NCBI RefSeq assembly: GCF_028877475.1 | Contig: NZ_CP113527.1 | Span: 2,101,501 to 2,165,500, forward strand | Length of the DNA stretch: 64,000 nucleotides | Direction of reading: 5' to 3' | Source of the DNA: Lysinibacillus irui | GTDB taxonomy: Bacteria; Bacillota; Bacilli; Bacillales_A; Planococcaceae | In this document: positions 43,156-52,111 of the stretch, in pieces | How positions within the stretch are numbered: position 1 is the stretch's first letter | Layout: each line of letters starts with the position of its first letter | Position numbers and translations under genes: made by a program | Notes under the pieces: generated by a model | The model's database searches: none | The model's input: the letters and a program-made list of their open reading frames with translations, nothing else | Told to the model about the DNA's origin: nothing

Positions 43156-44013
43156 ATGAAAAGAAAATGGTTGTTAGTAATGATCTCTATCATGACAGCA
43201 ATTGTGCTAGCTGCATGTGGCACTAGCGACAAAAAAGACGGCGGTTCAGGTGATGCTGGCGCGGACAAGGAAGAAGGCGGCGGTGAATTCCGCATTGGAA
43301 TGGAGGCTGGCTACCCACCATTCAACTGGACACAGCAGGACGATGCTAATGGCGCGGTAAAAATTGCTGATAATGCAGAGTATGCAGGCGGCTATGATGT
43401 ACAAATGGCGAAAAAAATCGCTGAAGGCTTAGGCAAAGAGCTAGTTATCGTAAAAATGGAATGGGACGGCTTAGTACCAGCGCTACAATCAAACAAAATT
43501 GATGCAATCATTGCGGGTATGTCACCAACAGAAGAACGTAAGAAAACAATCGACTTTACTGAAAACTACTACACGTCGGATTTCGTAATGGTGATTAAAA
43601 AGGGTAGCAAATATGAAGGGGCAAAATCAATTCAAGATTTCTCTGGTGCAAAAATTACATCCCAATTAAATACATCGAACTACACAGTTATTGATCAAAT
43701 TAAAGGTGTAGACAAACAAACTGCTATGGAAAGCTTCCCGGCAATGCGTGTCGCTTTAGAGGCTGGCAAAATTGATGGTTATGTAGCAGAACGTCCAGAA
43801 GGAATTTCCGCTGCAGCAGCGAACGATAAGTTCACATATGTTGCATTTGAAGAAGGCTTTGATACAGATCTTTCTAACACTTCAATTGCTGTAGGTTTAC
43901 GCAAAGAAGATGCAAATCGTGAAAAAATTAACGAAATATTAAAAGGTATTACAGAGGACGATCGTCAAGCCATTATGGAAGAAGCGATTAAGAATCAACC
44001 AGCAGCACAATAA
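43156..44013 (+). CDS. ABC transporter substrate-binding lipoprotein, probably lysine
   Basis: 285 residues. The signal ends with lipobox LAAC-GTSDKK, followed by a Gly-rich acidic linker. The SBP_bac_3 domain starts FRIGMEAGYPPFNW and includes EWDGLVPALQSNKIDAIIAGM and TEERKKTIDFTENYY, the normal solute-binding family 3 pattern for polar amino acids. The lysine riboswitch upstream makes lysine the best substrate guess. AAAGGGGAG precedes the ATG. First gene of a three-gene importer. Confidence 0.92.
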   Translation: MKRKWLLVMISIMTAIVLAACGTSDKKDGGSGDAGADKEEGGGEFRIGMEAGYPPFNWTQQDDANGAVKIADNAEYAGGYDVQMAKKIAEGLGKELVIVKMEWDGLVPALQSNKIDAIIAGMSPTEERKKTIDFTENYYTSDFVMVIKKGSKYEGAKSIQDFSGAKITSQLNTSNYTVIDQIKGVDKQTAMESFPAMRVALEAGKIDGYVAERPEGISAAAANDKFTYVAFEEGFDTDLSNTSIAVGLRKEDANREKINEILKGITEDDRQAIMEEAIKNQPAAQ

Positions 44014-44020
44014 TGACAAG

Positions 44021-44045
44021 GCACGGACTAGTTGCTGGTCCGTGC
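44021..44045 (+). promoter_or_regulatory. Intercistronic hairpin after substrate-binding protein gene
   Basis: GCACGGAC and GTCCGTGC form a perfect 8-bp stem with no T-run. In such operons a 3' hairpin stabilises the binding-protein message so that more of it is made than of the permease. Confidence 0.5.
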
Positions 44046-44183
44046 ATGATCATTTCATCATTATCAAAATGAGAACCTCTCTACATAATGATAATGTCCT
44101 AGCGTGACAAATCATAGAATGGTAGAAAGAGCTAGGACACGAAAAAGATAAGCAAGCAACATGACATTGTAAGGAGGAACATC

Positions 44184-44909
44184 ATGAGTCTTGAATGGAT
44201 AATTTCAATTATTGAAAACAACTGGCAAATGTTTTTACGAGGTGCGTATTATACGTTACTGATTTCGATTATTAGTACAATTATTGGTGCATTCATCGGA
44301 TTTTTCATCGGAATTATGCATACGATTCCAGTTCGTAAAAAAGGAATAAAATTTTATAGCCTGAAGCTTATTAATTTTATCCTAACATGCTATGTTGAAT
44401 TTTTCCGTGGTACACCAATGATTGTACAGGCTATGGTTGTCTACTACGGATTAGATATCGCGTTTGGAATTGACATGCATTTTATCACAGCAGGTATTTT
44501 AGTCGTTTCTCTTAATACAGGGGCATACATGGCAGAGATTGTGCGTGGTGGGATTGTATCGATTGATAATGGTCAATACGAGGCAGCATCAGCGATTGGG
44601 ATGAATCACTTCCAAATCATGCTTCACGTAGTCCTGCCGCAAGTAGCACGTAACGTTTTACCAGCAACAGGTAACCAACTAATTATGAATATTAAAGATA
44701 CAGCCGTATTAAATGTCATCGGCGTAACAGAGTTATTCTTCCAAACAAAATCAATTTCAGGTAACAACTTCCGTTATTTTGAATCGTTCTTTGTCGCATG
44801 TGTTCTTTATTTCATTATGACATTTACCGCATCTCGCATCCTTCTATATGTTGAAAAACGTTTGGATGGACCGGATGCCTATCAAAAAGAACAAAAAGAA
44901 GCAGTATAG
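44184..44909 (+). CDS. Amino acid ABC transporter permease (lysine-type)
   Basis: 241 residues with about five membrane helices. The HisM-family start (WQMFLRGAYYTLLISIISTIIG), CYVEFFRGTPMIVQAMVVYYG, and the EAA loop EAASAIGMNHFQIMLHVVLPQ are all present. AAGGAGG precedes the ATG. It is separated by 170 bp from the binding-protein gene, with a hairpin in between, and by 12 bp from the ATPase gene. Confidence 0.93.
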   Translation: MSLEWIISIIENNWQMFLRGAYYTLLISIISTIIGAFIGFFIGIMHTIPVRKKGIKFYSLKLINFILTCYVEFFRGTPMIVQAMVVYYGLDIAFGIDMHFITAGILVVSLNTGAYMAEIVRGGIVSIDNGQYEAASAIGMNHFQIMLHVVLPQVARNVLPATGNQLIMNIKDTAVLNVIGVTELFFQTKSISGNNFRYFESFFVACVLYFIMTFTASRILLYVEKRLDGPDAYQKEQKEAV

Positions 44910-44921
44910 GGGGACGCACAA

Positions 44922-45653
44922 ATGGCAGTCATTAAAATCGAACATTTAAGTAAATCATTTGGACGTAACCAAGTGTTAAAAGATGTGAATTTCCAAGTGG
45001 AAAAAGGCGAGGTTGTTTGTTTAATTGGTTCCTCTGGTTCTGGTAAGTCTACACTACTTCGTTGCATAAATTTATTAGAAACACCAAGTGGCGGGCAAAT
45101 AATTTATCAGGGAGAAGACATCCTAGATGAAAAGCACAATATCCAAGAATATCGTACCCATCTAGGAATGGTATTCCAGCAGTTCAATTTATTTAATAAT
45201 CATAATGTGTTAAGTAATTGCACAGTCGGCCAAATCAAAGTACTTAAGCGCTCGAAGAAAGAAGCGGAAGAAACAGCGCTGAAATATTTGAAGATCGTAG
45301 GTATGGATCAATATGTAAACGCTAAGCCACGTCAGCTTTCAGGCGGACAAAAGCAACGTGTAGCAATTGCTCGAGCACTGTCTATGAATCCCGAAGTAAT
45401 GCTATTTGATGAACCGACATCAGCACTGGACCCAGAAATGGTAGGAGAGGTGCTGAAGGTTATGCGACAATTAGCAGACGCAGGGAATACAATGTTAATT
45501 GTGACACATGAAATGGAGTTTGCAAAAGAAGTGGCAGATCGTGTCGTCTTTATGGATAAAGGTGTGATTGTGGAAGAAGGCCCACCATCACAAGTATTAG
45601 TCAATCCACAACATGAACGTACGAAAGAGTTTTTAAAACGTACTTTAAAATAA
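44922..45653 (+). CDS. Amino acid ABC transporter ATP-binding protein
   Basis: 243 residues. Walker A is GSSGSGKST (residues 32-40), the Q-loop FQQFN, signature LSGGQKQR and Walker [13 protein letters not shown] are all canonical for the GlnQ/HisP family. GGGGGAC precedes the ATG. It powers the importer encoded by the two genes upstream and ends with a strong terminator. Confidence 0.94.
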   Translation: MAVIKIEHLSKSFGRNQVLKDVNFQVEKGEVVCLIGSSGSGKSTLLRCINLLETPSGGQIIYQGEDILDEKHNIQEYRTHLGMVFQQFNLFNNHNVLSNCTVGQIKVLKRSKKEAEETALKYLKIVGMDQYVNAKPRQLSGGQKQRVAIARALSMNPEVMLFDEPTSALDPEMVGEVLKVMRQLADAGNTMLIVTHEMEFAKEVADRVVFMDKGVIVEEGPPSQVLVNPQHERTKEFLKRTLK

Positions 45654-45660
45654 GCACAAA

Positions 45661-45697
45661 AAAGTGAGTCCATTATTTTGGACTCACTTATTTTCTA
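45661..45697. terminator. Intrinsic terminator after lysine-type importer operon
   Basis: AAGTGAGTCC and GGACTCACTT form a perfect 10-bp stem, followed by ATTTTC on the plus strand and TTTTTTG on the minus strand, so it can serve both. Confidence 0.82.
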
Positions 45698-45783
45698 GAA
45701 TTCCATTCTGCATAGAGCACAAAGCAGATTGCGAATGCTACAGCAATGATAAAAAACCATTGCGGTACACCACCAAAACTCAT
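45688..45783 (-). CDS. Small membrane protein, 31 residues
   Basis: The peptide is MSFGGVPQWFFIIAVAF followed by AICFVLYAEWNSRK: one membrane helix with a short polar tail. The ATG has GGGGTG at a good distance on the minus strand, and the stop runs into the shared terminator. Such small single-helix proteins are common in Bacillales; function unknown. Confidence 0.5.
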   Translation of the reverse strand: MSFGGVPQWFFIIAVAFAICFVLYAEWNSRK

Positions 45784-45916
45784 GAGAACACCCCGAATTT
45801 CATTTTTTTTTGGATAGAATAGGTATAGTATTTCTTTTTTCTCCACAAAAGACCCAAAATATTATAAAATAAGCAATAGACATTAGCTTTTGCTAGTAAA
45901 GAGAGGTAGAGAGAAT

Positions 45917-46114
45917 ATGTTACATTTAAAATGGAAAGATGCGCCAACATTACGAACGGTTACCTGCAAACATACAAATGCATCGAAATACTTAGTGTCC
46001 AACGTCTTAACAGTAGGTAAAGAATATGAAGTAAAAAACGAAACAGAAGAATTCATTTTTATTATCGACAACACAGGTAATGTCGGCGGCTATTATAAGG
46101 ATTATTTCGAATAA
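45917..46114 (+). CDS. DUF6501-like small protein
   Basis: 65 residues from the ATG at 45917, with GAGGTAGAGAG upstream; the frame is open to 45890. The sequence MLHLKWKDAPTLRTVTCKHT ... VKNETEEFIFIIDNTGNVGG fits what I recall of DUF6501, a short conserved Bacillales protein. Soluble, no motif suggests an activity. Followed by a terminator shared with telA. Confidence 0.72.
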   Translation: MLHLKWKDAPTLRTVTCKHTNASKYLVSNVLTVGKEYEVKNETEEFIFIIDNTGNVGGYYKDYFE

Positions 46115-46123
46115 ATAAAAACA

Positions 46124-46160
46124 GGGTGGTTCAGAGCATTTGCTGAGCCACCCATTTTTT
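46124..46160. terminator. Bidirectional terminator
   Basis: GGGTGGTTCAG and CTGAGCCACCC form an 11-bp stem with one G-T pair, followed by ATTTTTTAA; it overlaps the stop of the opposing telA gene. Confidence 0.82.
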
Positions 46161-47226
46161 AATCTCGCTGATAGCCTTGAGCACCCGCTACATCTTGCAG
46201 CTGTTGTTTCTCTTGTTCGGTTGCCGTATGCAAAGCAAAGACATCCTTAATTGCTGTTTGTAATTCATGCTGTGTTTCTTTAAATTTTGAAACTTGCTGT
46301 TCAAAAGATGGACTTGTAAAACGATCATGTGTCTTTGATAACCGTTCCTCTAGTCGGGCATAGTGCTGATCCATATGCATCGATAGCATCATTGCCAGTT
46401 GGTTTTTCCATAGCGGAATTAGCGTAACAATTGAGAACTCAATTTTTTCGGCTAACGTTTGATTAGCTTGTTGAATCATCCGTATCTGAGGAGCCGTTTG
46501 CAGGGCTACTTGCTGAGATACTTGTAAATCATAAATACGTTGGTCCAATCGTTCAATTTGCGCAGCAAAATCATTGAGCTGCTGAATAGCGAGCGGCTGT
46601 TTGCTTGCTTGGATACTCATTATTTGTGCTGGTAGCTCTACTTCAATAGCTTGTTGTTTTTTCATTTGACCTGCTGCAATGGCAGTAGCCAGTTCCTCAA
46701 AAAATCCTCGATTATGGTTATAAAGTGCTTCTAAGTTTTCCACATCTTTAATCAGCTGGAGCTGTGCACGTTCTAGTTGAACACCAATACGTTCTACCTG
46801 AATACTAATACGCTCAAATTCTGTTAACGTTTGCTTGACCGAGGGCTCTGTTTTACCAAACATTTTTTTGAAGAACGTTTGCTTCTTTGGCTCTAAAGCT
46901 GTTGGGTCTACTCGATCTAGTGTCTGCATTAAGGAATCAAGCATTTGCCCAATTTTAGTAACGTCCTTTTGCTTCACCTGTGCAAGCATTCGATCCGCAA
47001 ATTGAGATAAGGCTCGCTGCGAATCTTGCCCAAGAGATAGCAATGATTCAAAATCAGTTAAATCGATTTGACTGGCATATAGTAATGCACGACTTTGTGC
47101 AAGAGGCGATAGCGTTTCATATGTCGCCATCGCCTCATTTTGTGGAGTTGTTTCTAAGTAGGATTGGACTAGTGGAGAAAGTCCAGGTATGGTATTAAGT
47201 TGAAATGCGTGTTCATTAGCCGTCAT
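46159..47226 (-). CDS. Toxic anion resistance protein, TelA family
   Basis: 355 residues, predicted almost wholly helical. Landmarks are KVKQKD-like charged helices, TFFKKMFGKTEPSVKQTLTEF in order near residue 125, and QLQLIKDVENLEALYNHNRGFFEEL, as in TelA/YceH. It lacks membrane helices and lies at the membrane with partners in Bacillus. Its start overlaps the stop of the XpaC-like gene (ATGA at 47223-47226), so the pair is one operon. The link to tellurite resistance is by family name only. Confidence 0.87.
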   Translation of the reverse strand: MTANEHAFQLNTIPGLSPLVQSYLETTPQNEAMATYETLSPLAQSRALLYASQIDLTDFESLLSLGQDSQRALSQFADRMLAQVKQKDVTKIGQMLDSLMQTLDRVDPTALEPKKQTFFKKMFGKTEPSVKQTLTEFERISIQVERIGVQLERAQLQLIKDVENLEALYNHNRGFFEELATAIAAGQMKKQQAIEVELPAQIMSIQASKQPLAIQQLNDFAAQIERLDQRIYDLQVSQQVALQTAPQIRMIQQANQTLAEKIEFSIVTLIPLWKNQLAMMLSMHMDQHYARLEERLSKTHDRFTSPSFEQQVSKFKETQHELQTAIKDVFALHTATEQEKQQLQDVAGAQGYQRD

Positions 47227-47873
47227 TTATCATCGCCTCGCCAGTCCAATTGTTCTCTACGTCTTAAATTGGAGCGATTTGCGAACTCGATCTCCATTTG
47301 CAGATGATCGATATCATTAGCAAGCGCATCCTTTAAATCAATTTGTATTGTATCATTTAAATCGGTAAGAGTTTCACGTGTTTTGGATAACGTCAATTGA
47401 ATTTCCTTATCCTTCACAGGCTGCCTTGAAAGCATTGTATATTTATCCGTTAATTCCACCGCAGAAGGTAAATGCGCATAGAAAAATGGTTCCACATTAT
47501 AAAACTTTCGCGGGTCTGTCTTCACAATTTTAACAATATTTTTTGAGATACGTGTCATCTCAAGAAGTTGTTTAAAAGCAGATACAGAACGGACACGTAA
47601 ATAGTTTTGACTTAATGTTTGAATATGCTTATTGGCTGTAGATAATTGTGTTTCAATATGCTTGAACTCTTCTTTTGTGATACCTGCTATTTGCATGACC
47701 TTCTTTTTTTGTCTATGTTTCAGCAACGTTGTACTCGTCGCATATGAACCCGCAAACAGTAAACCACCAAGGAAGAATCCAGGATTTGCCGCAATTGCTG
47801 CGATAGAAACAGTTGTAAGCGAAATAAGAAAGCTGGCACTATGTCTAGAGAAAAACTGTCCGACACTAAGCAT
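47223..47873 (-). CDS. XpaC-like protein (5-bromo-4-chloroindolyl phosphate hydrolysis family)
   Basis: 216 residues from the ATG at 47873, which follows AAGGAGGATGAAAC; the frame is open to 47930. Two membrane helices (about 14-50) lead into a helical cytoplasmic part with EEFKHIETQLSTANKHIQTL and DPRKFYNVEPFFYAHLPSAV in order, the landmark of XpaC/YceG-like proteins. Translationally coupled to telA, as in other Bacillales. Confidence 0.85.
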   Translation of the reverse strand: MLSVGQFFSRHSASFLISLTTVSIAAIAANPGFFLGGLLFAGSYATSTTLLKHRQKKKVMQIAGITKEEFKHIETQLSTANKHIQTLSQNYLRVRSVSAFKQLLEMTRISKNIVKIVKTDPRKFYNVEPFFYAHLPSAVELTDKYTMLSRQPVKDKEIQLTLSKTRETLTDLNDTIQIDLKDALANDIDHLQMEIEFANRSNLRRREQLDWRGDDK

Positions 47874-48029
47874 TGTTTCATCCTCCTTGCTTTTCAATAT
47901 GTCTATCTTCTTATACGAAATAATCGACATAAAGTTTCATTGAAAAATAAACCCTTACATAAATTTTACTGCTAATTGTTAACTTTCTCAATGATAATAC
48001 ATAGAATAAGTGAGATGTTTCGATGGAAA

Positions 48030-48260
48030 AATAGCGGGAGACCGCTTTTCGATAAAATGTGTGTGAGTCGATTTTCATCAAAGAGACCGATGAGCCGTTG
48101 GTTACTATGTTTTTTACTTGAATGAGTGGTTCTATACGGTATATGATCGGTTTTGGTAGTAGTGAGAGCGGTTCTATACGAAATATGATCGGTTTCGGCA
48201 GTAATGAGAGCGGTTCTATACGATATATGACCGGTTTTGCCATTAGTGTGAGCATTTTTA
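48030..48260. repeat. Array E: 42/21-bp units with AGCGGTT and ATCGGTT cores
   Basis: Three good 42-bp units (from about 48121) each split into a half beginning GAGAGCGGTTCTATACG and a half beginning ATGATCGGTTT; the CGGTT is at positions 6-10 of both 21-bp halves. More decayed 21-bp pieces precede it (48030-48120). The opposite strand reads AACCGCTCTC, matching the CCGCTC core of arrays A-C. It lies between the divergent xpaC-like and small-peptide genes. Confidence 0.78.
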
Positions 48261-48485
48261 ATCAACCCAAGAATACATCTAACAAGGTGTGGCTTTTTCT
48301 TTTGTCATTCTAAATTGATTATAGAATGTACACCGAATTATCGTCTTTTCCCTTAGCATTTGGGCAAATTGCCTAGATGTTTTTTAAAATAAAAATTTAA
48401 AAATTCTAAAAAATTAAAGGGATTTATAAAATAATGCAGAATATAACAATTGTAAACCAAATTATGAAATATATGGAGGATGGAA

Positions 48486-48656
48486 ATGATGAAAAAGAAA
48501 AAATCGATGTTGTCTATTTTAGGTGTTCTATTTTTAAGCTTAGGATTAGCTGGTGGTGCAAGCGCGAGTGCTAGCAAACCACATTATGAAAATGACGGCG
48601 GTGGAGGTTCATCAAAGCCACCAAGTTGTGTCAAAGCACCTTGCCCAATGCAATAA
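48486..48656 (+). CDS. Small secreted peptide precursor, 56 residues
   Basis: AGGATGGAAATGATG precedes a basic start (MMKKKKS) and hydrophobic signal (LSILGVLFLSLGLAGGASAS), cleaved near ASA. The mature part is about 27 residues with a Gly run and two Cys: ENDGGGGSSKPPSCVKAPCP. One disulfide is possible. It could be a signalling or antimicrobial peptide, but no processing or export genes are nearby. A terminator follows. Confidence 0.62.
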   Translation: MMKKKKSMLSILGVLFLSLGLAGGASASASKPHYENDGGGGSSKPPSCVKAPCPMQ

Positions 48657-48668
48657 TTAATGAAGATA

Positions 48669-48702
48669 GAGCATCCATTTAATCGTGGATGCTCATTTTT
48701 TA
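48669..48702 (+). terminator. Intrinsic terminator after small peptide gene
   Basis: GAGCATCCA and TGGATGCTC form a 9-bp stem with an 8-base loop, followed by ATTTTTT. Confidence 0.85.
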
Positions 48703-49114
48703 TGACAAAATTTTATGAAATACAATGATTTCCACTCATATCATGATTCATGTAAAGTAAGCTATAAAATAATGAAGCGATTTTCTGTTATATATGGTGA
48801 GGGGAAATACAAAGTGCCATATAATGGAAGAATTCTTTCCGACAGACTTCATCAAAAATAAGAAGATGTATAATGAAACATCTCCCCAAATTTGAGGACT
48901 TCACCAGCCTCATGCGTAATTCTCGCTGCAGAGGTAATTGGTAGCTGAATTTTGACCGCAAGATACAATGTAGCAGATATACAAAATAAAAAGACTGGGG
49001 ACTTTACCCCAATCTTAAGAAACTTGCCCCCGGAAACGTATTCAAGATAACATATTCAAACTATCAGTAAAGGTGCCATAAACCTTGATAAAATGTTAAA
49101 AGGCAAGAGCCAGA
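48703..49114. other. Intergenic region with no convincing gene
   Basis: About 410 bp. A hairpin at 48991-49016 (AAGACTGGGG/CCCCAATCTT, one mismatch) has a T-rich tail on the minus strand and probably ends the acylphosphatase transcript. A second hairpin, GAGCCAGAC/GTCTGACTC, lies at about 49107-49132. A short minus-strand open stretch (48850-48980) is not convincing as a gene. Confidence 0.5.
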
Positions 49115-49396
49115 CTAAACAATGTCTGACTCCATTCGTATATAGCCTTTTAAATCATCGTACATTTCTAATGAAAAGGAATTGGAATCAGCTTGTGGAC
49201 TGACGCCTTTTTGGACAAAAAGGAGGAATTCATTGAGTGCTTTTTCAGAGCCTTCCACTTCGACCTCAATTTGCTCAGCATTATTTAGTCGACAGTATCC
49301 TTTTAATCCTAATTCAATAGCCTTTTGTTTGATAAAGAAACGATAACCTGTGCCGTATACATCACCAAAAAATTTGATACTTGCTCGTTTGTTCAC
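49115..49396 (-). CDS. acyP: Acylphosphatase
   Basis: 93 residues. The substrate loop FFGDVYGTGYRFFIKQKAIE carries the catalytic Arg (family form GxVQGVGFR), and YCRLNNAEQIEVEVEG holds the catalytic Asn (family form GWVRNxxDG, here with Leu-Asn-Asn). The C-terminus is longer than usual by a few residues and lacks the common F-x-I/V-x-Y end. It hydrolyses acyl phosphates. The divergence from consensus suggests altered activity, though both key residues are there. Confidence 0.82.
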   Translation of the reverse strand: MNKRASIKFFGDVYGTGYRFFIKQKAIELGLKGYCRLNNAEQIEVEVEGSEKALNEFLLFVQKGVSPQADSNSFSLEMYDDLKGYIRMESDIV

Positions 49397-49438
49397 GGGA
49401 ATACCTCCTACTAGTGAAGAGGGGAATACCTCTTCTTT

Positions 49439-51166
49439 TTAATGCATAACACGTTCTTTTTCTAAATAGGCAATCAAGTTATTAATATAATAGAGAACAT
49501 GCTTAGATGCTTCATCCACTTCTTTGAGGTGGACATCTGCTTTTTCGATATTACCTGCTTTATGAGCTTCTGCGGCAAGCTTTGCTGATTCATGGACACG
49601 TAAATGGTAGCCATCTAAATCATGATAGTCCTGAAGATGGCCGAAACGTTCTACTGTACGAGGTGCTGTATACCATTTGCCAAGTCGACAGTCTCTATGA
49701 GAAGAAACATCATTTGGTTCAACACTTTCAAGACCTAAAAACATGTTATAAATACGCCACTTCCATAAAATGTGATCTGCTTTCGATAATTGAAGAAGGG
49801 CAATAGAGGAAAGCTGTACATTATTGTTGGCAATAATATCATTACGGAAACGATTAATTTCTTTCCCTAATAGATGAATATCACTAGATGTATTGTGACT
49901 ATAATCACGAATATCTTCCTGCAAGCTTGAAATTTCAATCATTCGTGCGGAGACTTCATCAATCGCTGCCGCTTGTTGCTGAGAAATGGCTGCTGTATTT
50001 GTTACATCTACATTAATACCCTCAATTGCATGCACTATAGCATTTAAGAGTGGTAACGAATCTTTTGCCTCAACGGTTGCTTCTTTAATAATCGCTGTCG
50101 TTTCGGTAATTGAGTTGGACACATCATTAGAGTAACTCTTTAAATGATGTACGTTTGTCGATACTTCACTAAGTGCAGAGACTGTATTTTCCGCAAGCTT
50201 TCGTACTTCTTGTGCAACGACCGCAAAGCCTTTGCCATGTTCACCTGCTCGCGCGGCTTCTATGGAGGCATTGAGTGCCAGTAGGTTTGTTTGATCGGCG
50301 ATTTGATTAATTAATGTTACAACCTGTTCAATATCATTTACCCGTTTTTGCAATTCTGAAAATGATTCGACAATGGACGTAAAGGTTTCTTCCGTTTTAA
50401 ATATTTCCGCTAAGGCATGCTCAATGGCATTTTTTCCTTTCGTTGCATGATCAACCGATTCAGTCGTTTTCTCAGATATATGGGAAGACATACGTGCTAC
50501 CTCATTAATAGAAGCGGCAATCTGTTCTGTTGCGGCAGTGGAAGATTGAATTTCTTCATTTTGCTTATCTAAGCTAAACACTAAATCTTTCATGTACATA
50601 ATTTTTGCATTGACATCCATTAACGAGGATACTTCGCCTACTACGTTTTCAACGATGCGTTCTGTTAATACTTCCACTAGCAATTCTTGATCGACATTGA
50701 CAGCGGCTTGGAAAGATTTCATGTATTGAAAAGCTTTATTCGGCTTAATTCCGAAATTATGTAAAATATAGGTAGTGATATAGAAGGCAAATTGATTGAA
50801 TACAACAATTAATTTACCAGGCTCGTATTGATGTTGACGAAATAGATTGAAAAATTTTACCGTTTCATCGACGTAATCATCGTCACGCGTTGCTAAGAAA
50901 AACTGTGTTAAGTATTTATTGATATTTTCTTCACTAATGGTTAATTGAGAGGTAGGGGAAATCTCGCTTAAATAATGATGAAAAATGGCATTCATAGAAG
51001 GGGTAATATCTTTTAGCTTTTGGTAGAGTGTTTTTAAATGCTCCTCGTCCTGTGAATTGAAGTGATTAAATGCCAATGTTTGATGAAATCGGCCTGTTGC
51101 ATGTAAATCTGTACCACGTTGAAGTAGCTGTTCTAGCTCTGCTTTCGGTCGAATACTTGAAAACAT
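49439..51166 (-). CDS. Globin-coupled chemoreceptor (HemAT-like) with C-terminal CZB domain
   Basis: 575 residues from the ATG at 51166, which follows GGGAGG; the frame is open to 51211. The N-terminal 170 residues are a protoglobin domain; the candidate proximal heme His is in [14 protein letters not shown]. The methyl-accepting signalling domain (about 190-440) has the hairpin tip [20 protein letters not shown]. The last 100 residues are a CZB zinc-binding domain, with [23 protein letters not shown] and [10 protein letters not shown] supplying its His and Cys ligands. No membrane helix. It should sense oxygen or redox state for taxis. Confidence 0.87.
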   Translation of the reverse strand: MFSSIRPKAELEQLLQRGTDLHATGRFHQTLAFNHFNSQDEEHLKTLYQKLKDITPSMNAIFHHYLSEISPTSQLTISEENINKYLTQFFLATRDDDYVDETVKFFNLFRQHQYEPGKLIVVFNQFAFYITTYILHNFGIKPNKAFQYMKSFQAAVNVDQELLVEVLTERIVENVVGEVSSLMDVNAKIMYMKDLVFSLDKQNEEIQSSTAATEQIAASINEVARMSSHISEKTTESVDHATKGKNAIEHALAEIFKTEETFTSIVESFSELQKRVNDIEQVVTLINQIADQTNLLALNASIEAARAGEHGKGFAVVAQEVRKLAENTVSALSEVSTNVHHLKSYSNDVSNSITETTAIIKEATVEAKDSLPLLNAIVHAIEGINVDVTNTAAISQQQAAAIDEVSARMIEISSLQEDIRDYSHNTSSDIHLLGKEINRFRNDIIANNNVQLSSIALLQLSKADHILWKWRIYNMFLGLESVEPNDVSSHRDCRLGKWYTAPRTVERFGHLQDYHDLDGYHLRVHESAKLAAEAHKAGNIEKADVHLKEVDEASKHVLYYINNLIAYLEKERVMH

Positions 51167-51290
51167 AAAAATACCTCCCAAAAAGTATGTATAATAAGGT
51201 AATAATAGCATAATTCAGGTGGTTTTAATAGACATTTCAGATGTGTTTGATAAAATGAAAATATCTAATGACAGCAAGGAATGGGCAAAT

Positions 51291-51575
51291 ATGTATACAA
51301 TTATTTACATGAAAGCGGACTATGAGCCTTGGTGGAAATTTGAAGGTTGGGAAGCTTTTATTCAAACAGAAGATACATTTGAAACAAAGGAGCTCTTTGA
51401 ACGAGCTTTACAGCAAAAATTAGCACAATTTCGTTCCTCATATGACAATGAAGTGGCGAAGGAAGGGCAGTACTGGGCGTTTTGGTCTGAGGATGAAAGC
51501 TTTTATTGTGAGGCTTGTGATGATGATGCACAAGTATATCATGGGATAATTGCGTGTAAAATAGAAGAGAAGTAA
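51291..51575 (+). CDS. DUF1033 family protein
   Basis: 94 residues from the ATG at 51291, preceded by AAGGAATGGG; the frame is open to 51219 but that part is not family-like. MYTIIYMKADYEPWWKFEGW is the diagnostic opening of DUF1033, and the middle YWAFWSEDESFYCEACDDDA is also conserved. Small acidic cytoplasmic protein of unknown role. Confidence 0.75.
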   Translation: MYTIIYMKADYEPWWKFEGWEAFIQTEDTFETKELFERALQQKLAQFRSSYDNEVAKEGQYWAFWSEDESFYCEACDDDAQVYHGIIACKIEEK

Positions 51576-51679
51576 AATAATTTTGAAATAAAATAAAAAA
51601 AGATTTTTTCTTTATTTGACAAAATTATGAATGGCGTTTATACTTAAGTTAACAATTTAATTGCTTCACCGGAAACATG

Positions 51680-51738
51680 AATTCACATATTACAAAAAGT
51701 GATCGCGTTAGTTCGGTACTCTTTGTAATATGTGAATT
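51680..51738 (+). promoter_or_regulatory. Long hairpin in the cold-shock gene leader
   Basis: AATTCACATATTACAAA (51680-51696) and TTTGTAATATGTGAATT (51722-51738) are perfectly complementary over 17 bp around a 25-base loop, followed by TTTTTC. It looks like an intrinsic terminator placed about 60 bp before the csp start, so it may end the DUF1033 transcript or attenuate csp. Confidence 0.65.
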
Positions 51739-51797
51739 TTTTCAATCGCTGAAGAAATTACATATTGTTCACTTTTATTTTTTGGAGGTTTTCTTAA

Positions 51798-51998
51798 ATG
51801 AAACAAGGTACAGTAAAATGGTTTAACTCAGAAAAAGGTTTTGGATTCATCGAAGTTGAAGGTGAAAACGACGTATTCGTACACTTCTCAGCTATCCAAG
51901 GCGAAGGTTTCAAAACTCTTGACGAAGGTCAAAAAGTGGAATTCGAAGTTGTAGATGGCAACCGCGGACCACAAGCTGCTAACGTAACTAAACTTTAA
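51798..51998 (+). CDS. Cold shock protein, CspA family
   Basis: 66 residues. The single OB-fold carries both RNA-binding motifs, KGFGFIEV (RNP1) and VFVHFSAI (RNP2), in the standard order after [20 protein letters not shown] lies at a good distance. It has a long leader with a stable hairpin, as is typical of cold-regulated csp genes. Binds single-stranded RNA/DNA as a chaperone. Confidence 0.96.
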   Translation: MKQGTVKWFNSEKGFGFIEVEGENDVFVHFSAIQGEGFKTLDEGQKVEFEVVDGNRGPQAANVTKL

Positions 51999-52032
51999 TT
52001 CTCCATAATTAAAATTACTTTCGTTAAACCCA

Positions 52033-52063
52033 AGACATCCTATGCAAATAGGATGTCTTTTTT
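52033..52063 (+). terminator. Intrinsic terminator after csp
   Basis: AGACATCCTA and TAGGATGTCT form a 10-bp stem with a 6-base loop and a T-run. Confidence 0.9.
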
Positions 52064-52111
52064 GTATCATTTGAAAGTTTATGGATTACAAATCTAAATT
52101 TAGGTTAAATA

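Noticed and set aside
48850-48980. Minus-strand stretch reading about IQLPITSAARITHEAGEVLK
   Set aside because: Protein-like but short, without start, ribosome binding site or recognisable family; not enough to call a pseudogene.
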